From Paratinospora sagittata (lineage: Eukaryota > Streptophyta > Magnoliopsida > Ranunculales > Menispermaceae), in NCBI GenBank assembly GCA_035771175.1, contig CM069599.1:37201707-37265706 (forward strand): 64,000 bases of DNA. The letters run 5' to 3'. Both the position numbers and the translations under genes were made by a program. Under the pieces are notes generated by a model that worked only from the letters and a program-made list of their open reading frames with translations, was not told where the DNA came from and ran no database searches. Positions 56,970 through 64,000 of the stretch are shown piece by piece (position 1 is the first letter of the stretch; each line of letters starts with the position of its first letter).

Positions 56970-59150
56970 TGTCACAACCCCTCCTCGTAGGGTGACATCA
57001 TTACTGACACATGATACCATATATGTCATACTTGGACGTTTACGATATTCTGTCAGTCTTCGTCCTTTAAGACATTATACTAATTCACTCACATTCTATC
57101 TATGTGATATTTTTATTTTTTTTTGCTAATGTTATATATACATAATCATAACAAAATAACAATTTCAAAATTCTCAACAATACATTTATATCAAAAGGAA
57201 AGATGTTCTATCATTTGCGTGTCTTTCATTTTCCCTTGAGATCTGAACCTGAAATGTGTGAGAATTTGGGTGAGCAACCGCAGCTAAGTGAATATTACTA
57301 ATTATGGCATCATACATGCATTTAATAAAAATCACATGATTCAATTCTTTTAAAATCATATTCAACATGCATAAAACATTTCATAATACATACATGTTCA
57401 TAAAGTTTAATTTAAACATGTAGATTTTCAGCGAAATCATCAATCTTCCTTCTGCTAGTAATGGAGAGGGTAAACACTCTCTATTATGCACCCATAAGAA
57501 GTATACGCTCAACCTCACATTATCCAATTTTTTTCTGTTATAAACCATTTCAAATTAGGACTAAATTCCAATTTCATTCAGAAGATTATCGCTCGGACCA
57601 TGAGATTAAACAATCATCATGCGGGGTTGTCTTCTGGAAATGATTTCATATTTTAACTTGCTCTAGCAAGTCCAAAACATGCTTCAATAAAATGTTTTCA
57701 TGAATTCAAAAAAGTGCAATAATTATAGATATATTCATGATTTGAAACATATCATTCATATTTATAATGCCATATACAAATATCCAAAGTTAAGAGATAC
57801 TCACTACACAGGACTTTCACCAAGTCCACAGCACACCCACTTGGTCTCTTTTCACCATTTCACCCAACAAATTCTTGCTGGAAAATACACACAAACACTA
57901 CAAGCACCATACTTGCTCAATTCATGTTTCAGCATACTGCAATTCAACATTGCACACATTCAATTTTACATTCCAGCACATGAATTTATCAATTAAATCA
58001 TCAATTAATCACTAATTCAACCAAAATGTACTGGTAAGCATCTTACCAAATCAGTCTCTAATCTGAAATTTTTACAGCAACTTGTACACATCTTTAAACT
58101 CAGAATTTCACATACTTTGCACTCCAATATTTGTAATTTATCATCACAGAATAGTCAAGACCAATTTCCAATCATAAAACACTATAAAACACTACAATTT
58201 CAGTCACTAAAATGGGTTCTAACACCCTTGTTCAGCCAGGTTTGGAATACCCAAATCAATGATAAAATTTCAATGAATTGAACCTCAATTAATTTACCCA
58301 GCAACAACGAATTTTCTCTAATTGTTTCAACCAATAATTTACCCAATTCCAGCAATTCAAATAAATTAAATTACTACCATTCAATCACTGAAACTTAATG
58401 AATTTATCATTAGAAAACTTACTCATAATCCAGGAATCAAACCCCCATGGTTTGAGCTTCAATTCACCTCAATTTCAATCCAAACTCATCACTTTCCAGT
58501 TTCAAACTAGCCATGGAAAGTTGTCGCATGTCACATATAATGTATAGAATGAAGAGGAGAGTTTGAATATGAAACTTTCACATCTAAAACTATGGATCTC
58601 ACCTTCATTTGGAGCTCCAAAATCTCCTTCTTCCTCAACCATATTCTCAGTTTCTCTCTAGCTCAATGTTTTGTTCTGCAACTTCACTTGCACATTTCAG
58701 CAACTAAATCAACTCATGCCAACACACCAGCAAATCAATGACGTGGCTAATAGGTGTCTAAATGAGTTCATGGTGGCTGAATTTGATCAAGACACTTATT
58801 ACATAGCATTTACAAACCGCCTTATTCATTTAACTTCCATTCATTCAACTATTCACTATAACAACTATTCATTCATTAAATTAACAACTTCATTTAATCA
58901 TTTACCAATTAATACTACCATTCTTATTTAAGTTAATTCAATCATACCCTTATCTAACTCCCATTCACATATTTAATTCACATAATTATATAACCACTCA
59001 CATATTTAATTTATATTCTTCACTTTATGTATTTAGCATTTATTCTCATACGTACATATATTTGACTCTTACATATGTATACGCATATTATATACCTTGA
59101 TATATGTGTAAGTCAACATATGTATTTAATTAAAACTGCGGGGTGTTACA
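56970..59150 (+). mobile_element. Solo LTR, copy C, with perfect 5-bp target duplication
   Basis: 2,181 bp starting TGTCACAACCCCTCCTCGTA and ending CTGCGGGGTGTTACA. ATGTC stands on both sides (56965-56969 and 59151-59155). Internal landmarks shared with the other copies are CTGTCAGTCTTCGTCCTTTA and GGGTGAGCAACCGCAGCTAAG. There are no coding frames. TG...CA ends plus a 5-bp duplication indicate an LTR left after recombination of a full element. Confidence 0.9.
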
Positions 59151-59753
59151 ATGTCAACCTACAAGTGACTATTAGACTATGAGGCTATTGTCATTTTAAT
59201 ATTTAATTATGAATTTATATTCATCCATGTCAATCTTTACTATTGTGTCAAAGTCTTCAAAGAGAAAACATCTCTTATTTGGGAAGAGGTTTCAGGGAAG
59301 AGGAACACTAAACTAATTCAAAATATATATTCAAAAAGATACTCATGCTTACGTGGCAATATACCACATCGTCACATGATAAAAAAAAATATATTTATTA
59401 TTCACCTTACACTATGTCAACATGAGTATGATTTTAGTTTAATTTATGGGTCTTTAAAGCATTAATTTATGTTCATTCAATATTGTTATTGAGCCTAGTC
59501 TTTTTCGTACATGTCGCTCCATAGGCTCATTGATTATCTGTGGACTCATTAATTGACTATGGGCCCATATATTTTACTCGATAATATTTATGTAATGTAG
59601 GCAAGCCTTTCCTCGCTAGCCATGTGTAAGACGTAACTAATATAATAAAAGAAATTCTCCCATAAAAGAGACTCACTTGTTGACTGTTGTCAAAGGAATT
59701 CACTTGCTTCTTAGGAGTTGATATTTATATCAGTAGATTCTTTGGTTGTTGTT

Positions 59754-60000
59754 GTCACACTCTGGGTTGCACAGCGTGCCTCTTACCCAGGTGCGGGCGC
59801 ACCACCACGACTGCAGCCGTGTGGCAAACGCCTAGCCATTATATAATATTCAAATGAGGTCCACAGAACACTGCACGCACCCAACGACCTTTGTCCCTTC
59901 CCTATGCAGAACACTGCACAGTTCAGGGGCCTCCCCTAAGTTCGAACTCGCAACCTCTTCCTCATAAGGTTAGATTTCACAACTTAAGTTATGTGTCCTT
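59754..60000 (-). mobile_element. SINE-like unit related to the 8470-8773 fold-back arms
   Basis: Minus-strand landmarks in order: CCTTATGAGGAAGAGGTTGC, GAGTTCGAACTTAGGGGAGG (pol III B-box-like GTTCGAAC), and the end CCAGAGTGTGACAACAACAA. One arm of the fold-back element has CCTTATGAGGTCTCGAGTTC, TCTGGGGGAGGC and ends GTGTGACA, so the units look related. The 5' border is uncertain. Confidence 0.5.
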
Positions 60001-60320
60001 TATAAGTACGAGTTGGACAAAAATACAATGTCCATGCTTAATCTCGAGTCTAATGGAAGATCTAAACTTTAAGAAACTGTCTAAAAGTCTCTCTTCGGAG
60101 ACGCCCCATAAGAAACTGTCTAAAATATTCAAATGCAAAGATTCTAAGATTATTATTTTTTCTTGAGAAAATGATTGTGCTTGGACAATATGATGCTCAA
60201 CTTATGTTTCCTTCATCAATAATAATTAATTAAATTCAAGCTCTATTTTTTGTGTATTTAATAAATAAATAAAATGCTAGCTAGGCGATTCCTTGTTCTT
60301 TGATTGCCTTCAAATTATAT

Positions 60321-60477
60321 AGATTGATATTTAATATTAGGTTTTACTATAAAATAGATCATAAATTCGAGCCTTCTCACTAACACAACGACATCGTTGA
60401 ATGTTTGTGGCTGTACTATAATAGATTAGTGAGGATGACCCCCCGATACCTTGACCTCAAAAAAAAAAAAAAAAAAG
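60321..60477 (+). mobile_element. Small poly(A)-tailed retroposon (SINE-like)
   Basis: An A run at about 60459-60476 ends the unit, and AATTATAT stands at both sides (60313-60320 and 60478-60485). AATTCGAGCC inside recalls a B box. The duplication is AT-rich and could be chance. Confidence 0.35.
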
Positions 60478-60994
60478 AATTATATGCGTTGATACGTGTA
60501 TGACAATAGACAATAAAACGGCAAGGAATTATTCAATATTTTTCTCAAGCACCAAATATATATTAGAAAAATGTAAAATCAATATATAGTATTGCTCTAG
60601 TCCCTCCTTTTAATTTGTTTTTTTCCCTTTGATACAGCGAGGCCTATCTGTCCACACATAAGCAGAGAGGATCAGTGAAATACAGAGGAAAGAAAATGGA
60701 CCCCGCATGCAACCAGCTCATGCATATTAATTTGGTGGGAGTCTGTAGGATGGATGAAAACAAGAAAGCGTGAACAACCAAACAAAAGCGTATCACGAGC
60801 CATTACATGACAAAACATAGCCACCCACAGTTTAATTTCCTGGTAATAATAAAAATATTATTCTTTTATAAGAAAATCTGTGCTTTTTATTCAGAGTACT
60901 TGACTCAACTCACATGCCCTTGTTCTCTTTAATTGATCATCTTCTTCTCTTTTGAAATCTTCTAGCTAGCTAGCTTCCTTCAAAATCATCATCA

Positions 60995-61537
60995 ATGGCT
61001 CCAGTTTTTCCCTCTTTAAATCCAGTTCTTTTAATGCTTCTTATGATCATCACTATTACTGTTTTTCACTTCTCTGTTACTCCCATTTCTGCTCTTAACG
61101 TTGGCATCCAATCTTCAGAGTCAGCCATCACTGTGGTTTGCTCTCTCTCTCTCTCTCTCTTCATCTATACTTAACTTCATTCATTAACTTTATTAATTTT
61201 TTTATCCCCCCTTTTGATCCCCATATTGTTTATTTCTTTTTAATCTATACTATTTACAGACCAAAGATTGCAGTAGGAAATGCGAATCTGATTTCTGTTC
61301 TGGTAATTAATTCTACAAATTGATTGTTTCAGCTATATATCTATACCCATTAATTCTTCTTCTTTCTTTATTTCTTTTTGTTTCTTAATTTGTTGTTGAA
61401 ATGAAGTGCAGTGCCTCCATTTCTGAGATACGGGAAGTATTGTGGGCTTCTGTACAGTGGCTGCCCGGGAGAGAAGCCTTGTGATGGTCTTGACGCCTGC
61501 TGTATGAAGCACGACGTCTGCATCCAAGCCAAGAACA
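60995..61537 (+). CDS. Secretory phospholipase A2 (plant sPLA2), exons 1-3 only
   Basis: Exons 60995-61135, 61260-61302 and 61412-61537 join in frame (GT-AG borders). Residues 1-33 form a hydrophobic signal peptide (VLLMLLMIITITVFHF; cleavage likely after ISA). The mature part starts with Cys-rich KDCSRKCESDFC, then the calcium loop YGKYCG..YSGCPGEKPCDG and the catalytic DACCMKHDVC with its His-Asp pair. The enzyme hydrolyses the sn-2 acyl bond of phospholipids in the secretory or apoplastic route. Exon 3 ends in phase 1 (AAGAACA|GTGAGT). The terminal exon, expected to begin NDYLS-like and hold the remaining cysteines, is not visible before an LTR starts at 62169. It may lie beyond the window, or be lost. 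Confidence 0.88.
61139..61161 (+). repeat. (CT)n microsatellite in PLA2 intron 1
   Basis: A pure CT run of about 23 bp just after the exon 1 donor; it doubles as a pyrimidine-rich intron segment. Confidence 0.9.
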
Positions 61538-62168
61538 GTGAGTTCATATATTATTATCTATCCATTAAACCAAAAGATTTCAATTTCCAATTTTTTTTTT
61601 ATTTTTTTTTAATTTCGTCTTATATATAGAATATGTAAGATAGAATGATATCGTCCCAAGGCCTTTTTTTTAGTAAACCTCACACTAAAGCTTGAAAGTG
61701 ATTAAGTTAGAAATAATATAGTTTTAATTGAGATTTAAGCCCGTCGTTGACAAAACTCTTACCATTATGCCAAATCTTCCCTTCATGCCCTTAGAATATA
61801 TATATATATATTTAGTAATTTTATGTTTTTTTTTTTTTTTTTTTTAAGATAAGAGTAGTTGTTAACGTGCACGGTGAAGGGACCGTGATGTGCTTGTGAG
61901 AAGTTGGAATGTATCATATCTAACCAACACCTTTAATGTATTACCTAAAGGTTGGTGGGTGTGTTTAATCAATAAATTAATGTTAGTTTAGCGTGGAGTT
62001 TGTTAGAAGAAAATATCTTAGATTGTCGGCCTTTTGTGATTATAAGAATAAGACTTAAAAAAATAAAAATAAATAAAAATTGTCCCTAATAAATTGGCAG
62101 GGAGCCAAAGGAACAAATTGGCATACATAGAAGGAAGCACAAGTCAAAAGGGCAAAGCCTTCACAATT
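61538..62168 (+). other. PLA2 intron 3 or 3' flank
   Basis: AT-rich, with a TA run at 61797-61811, a T run at about 61828-61847 and GGTTGGTGGGTG. GGCAG|GGAGCC near 62098 looks like an acceptor, but the following sequence does not encode PLA2-like residues. Confidence 0.4.
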
Positions 62169-64000
62169 TGTCATGACCCCTTTGTAAGGTGACGTTATGA
62201 CTGACACAAAATATTATATATATTATACATAAATGTATATAATACTCTGTCAGTCTCTTTCTAAAAAAAATACACTCAAAATTCATTAAAATTTTTTGAC
62301 AAAACCTCCCCATAAATACGAGGTTCCACATAAACCTGATAATCTCATCAAATAACATCCAAACACATAATCAAACTATTTCATATTCACAACATATGAA
62401 TTATATTGATCTCATATCCAATCCATATTTTTCTCACAAGACTTATATATAAATCAAGTCTCAAAATATACATCACTATATACATGGTATCATGATTATA
62501 ATCTCATGCATCATCTAATAACATTCACATGTATCCTTGTCATTTATACAACTCACTAAACATTATAAATATAGTTTAGTGTTATATATTCATACATATT
62601 CACATGTATCCTTGCCCTTGTCTGTGTAATCTGCACCTGTAATAAATAAGAAGTGGGGTGAGTTCCAACAAGCTCAGTGAGTAATCAAGTAATGACATTA
62701 TATATACATCAATAAGGAAAACATGGCATTGCAAGCTCAATATGCAATTCACATGTAAATATTAATACATGATACAAATAGTACGCCACTCTATACATAT
62801 CATACAATGCATAAAGATAAATCCTTACGGTCATGTATGTAAGTAATTTTGTATCCTCATTATGCATTATCAAACCATCTTCTCGATCATTCCGAGGTCT
62901 AGTCTACAAACTTTTTTTCAATGAAATTGATCACATACTTTTCTTACATCAGGTAAGTCTAAGTATGTTTGATATTCAAATCAAAGAGTTTAATGCATTC
63001 AAGTAATAATGCAAAATGTAACAATCATATATGTTTCAATTTCATAAAAAAATAGAATTTATATAATACAATGCTATACATAAAACCACAATAGAAATAC
63101 TCACAATGCACAGGATTTTTACTAAGTCCACAATACACACACTTAGCCAATTTTCTCAATTCTTGACAGTTACAGCACAAACATCTCACTTGTGATCATT
63201 CCCAAATTTCAGAATTCATCAATTCATCCTCAAATCTCTACAATTCACCGTTGCCAACCATCCATTATCAACTTCCAATCATAAAATACATTAAAACACT
63301 TCAATTCAACATTCAAATGAATTCCCAAAACCTACTTACAACAATTCTGGAAATCCATTTTCGACCATGGAAAATTAGTATTTTAACTATCAAATGAATC
63401 ACAAAACAACAAGGAACTACTTACCCAAAGTTTCCTCCATTGAATCAATCAATTTCTAGCTGAAACCCTCTTTCCCAAGCTCTCAATCTATCCATTGAAA
63501 TCATACCAATTTCATATATGCTGCACAACTTGGAAAGAGGAACAAAAATCTGAAATTTTAAACCAAAAACCATGAATTCTTACCTTAGATTGAGTTTCCC
63601 GTCTTCCTCTATCTTTCCTCAATTTTCTCCTTGCTCGTTATGGTGCAAATGAGCTAAAAAACTCGAGTTTTGGCATTTTGACACTTGTAAACCTCCACAC
63701 TGCTTTTAAGAAAAATTGTCAACGACTCAAGGAGCGCGTTCTTTTTTTAAGGAGCGTTTTCCTTCTCTGTCCATAAATTATTTTATTTTATTTTTTTTCT
63801 CTATTTTTTCATGAGCGCGTTCTTCTATATGGAGCGTGTTTCTTTAAGTAAGGAGCGTGTTTCTCCAAAAAAAAGCGCGTTTCTTGAAATCTAGTTGAAA
63901 TTTTCACTAAGTATGAGACATTTTATGACACAACTATCATTCTAGTATATCAATAATCCTACCATACTTATATTTTTATCATTCTAAAGTCACGTACATA
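62169..64000 (+). mobile_element. LTR-family copy D, truncated by the window end
   Basis: Starts TGTCATGACCCCTTTGTAAG with GTGACGTTATGACTGACACA and ATAATACTCTGTCAGTCTC, the family's 5' signature. It is closest to the host LTR of the 39-45 kb nest, sharing CGCCACTCTATACATATCAT, CATACAATGCATAAAGATAA and GTAAGTCTAAGTATGTT. No coding frame. Its 3' end is outside the window, so whether it is a solo or full element is unknown. Confidence 0.8.

Larger units (their letters stand above)
59151..60994. other. Intergenic region upstream of the phospholipase gene
   Basis: Contains two SINE-like units (separate entries) and, near the gene, a segment with RY-type CATGCA/CATGCAT motifs at 60706-60724. No other gene was seen. 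Confidence 0.5.

Noticed and set aside
62098..62168. Candidate PLA2 exon 4 after GGCAG
   Set aside because: The translated residues lack the NDYLS-like start and the expected cysteines; similarity is not convincing.

Overview
Eukaryotic nuclear DNA from a eudicot plant. The genes are split by AT-rich introns with GT-AG borders, the intergenic DNA is dense with LTR, LINE, SINE and MITE remnants, and every recognisable protein belongs to a plant family (DUF632, plant metaxin, PUF, ABC1 kinase with a beta-lactamase-like tail, acidic P3, LRR receptor-like protein, calmodulin-like, secretory PLA2). I cannot name the species. There is no operon structure, CRISPR array or microbial cassette. LAYOUT: 1-649 (+) is the 3' end of a DUF630/DUF632 (NRG2-like) gene. 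1440-4624 (-) is a six-exon metaxin gene with an apparent 1-nt frameshift in exon 1. 5619-9123 (-) is a decayed Ty1/copia element, invaded by a 304-bp fold-back element and cut off by a fragment of a long-LTR family. 9.5-12.5 kb is intergenic and holds a cluster of ACGT-core motifs. 14797-21500 (+) is a nine-coding-exon Pumilio gene with one GC-AG intron. 22399-34478 (-) is an 18-coding-exon ABC1-kinase/beta-lactamase-like fusion gene; its 13th coding intron carries a LINE inserted into a SINE. 37530-38958 (-) encodes ribosomal stalk protein P3. 39265-45 kb is a nest in which two ~2-kb solo LTRs of one family lie in opposite orientation inside an older LTR, making a giant inverted repeat. 45196-48306 (-) is an intact LRR receptor-like protein, and 50278-53352 (+) is its head-to-head broken paralog. 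55725-56327 (+) is a calmodulin-like gene. 56970-59150 is a solo LTR with a perfect 5-bp target duplication. 60995-61537 (+) is the start of a secretory phospholipase A2 gene, followed at 62169 by another LTR-family copy that runs off the window. RELATIONS: the genes are unrelated housekeeping, signalling and defence genes, not one pathway. What ties the window together is repeat biology: a TG...CA long-LTR family present at least six times, mostly as solo or partial LTRs, and two inverted duplications (LTR pair and RLP pair) that could give fold-back transcripts. I found no convincing new biological system. The observations most worth checking are the nested inverted solo LTRs with their conserved internal hairpin, the RLP pair with patchy identity that suggests gene conversion, the fold-back element built from SINE-like halves, and the metaxin frameshift. 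All coordinates come from reading by eye; exon borders were chosen from splice consensus plus reading-frame continuity.
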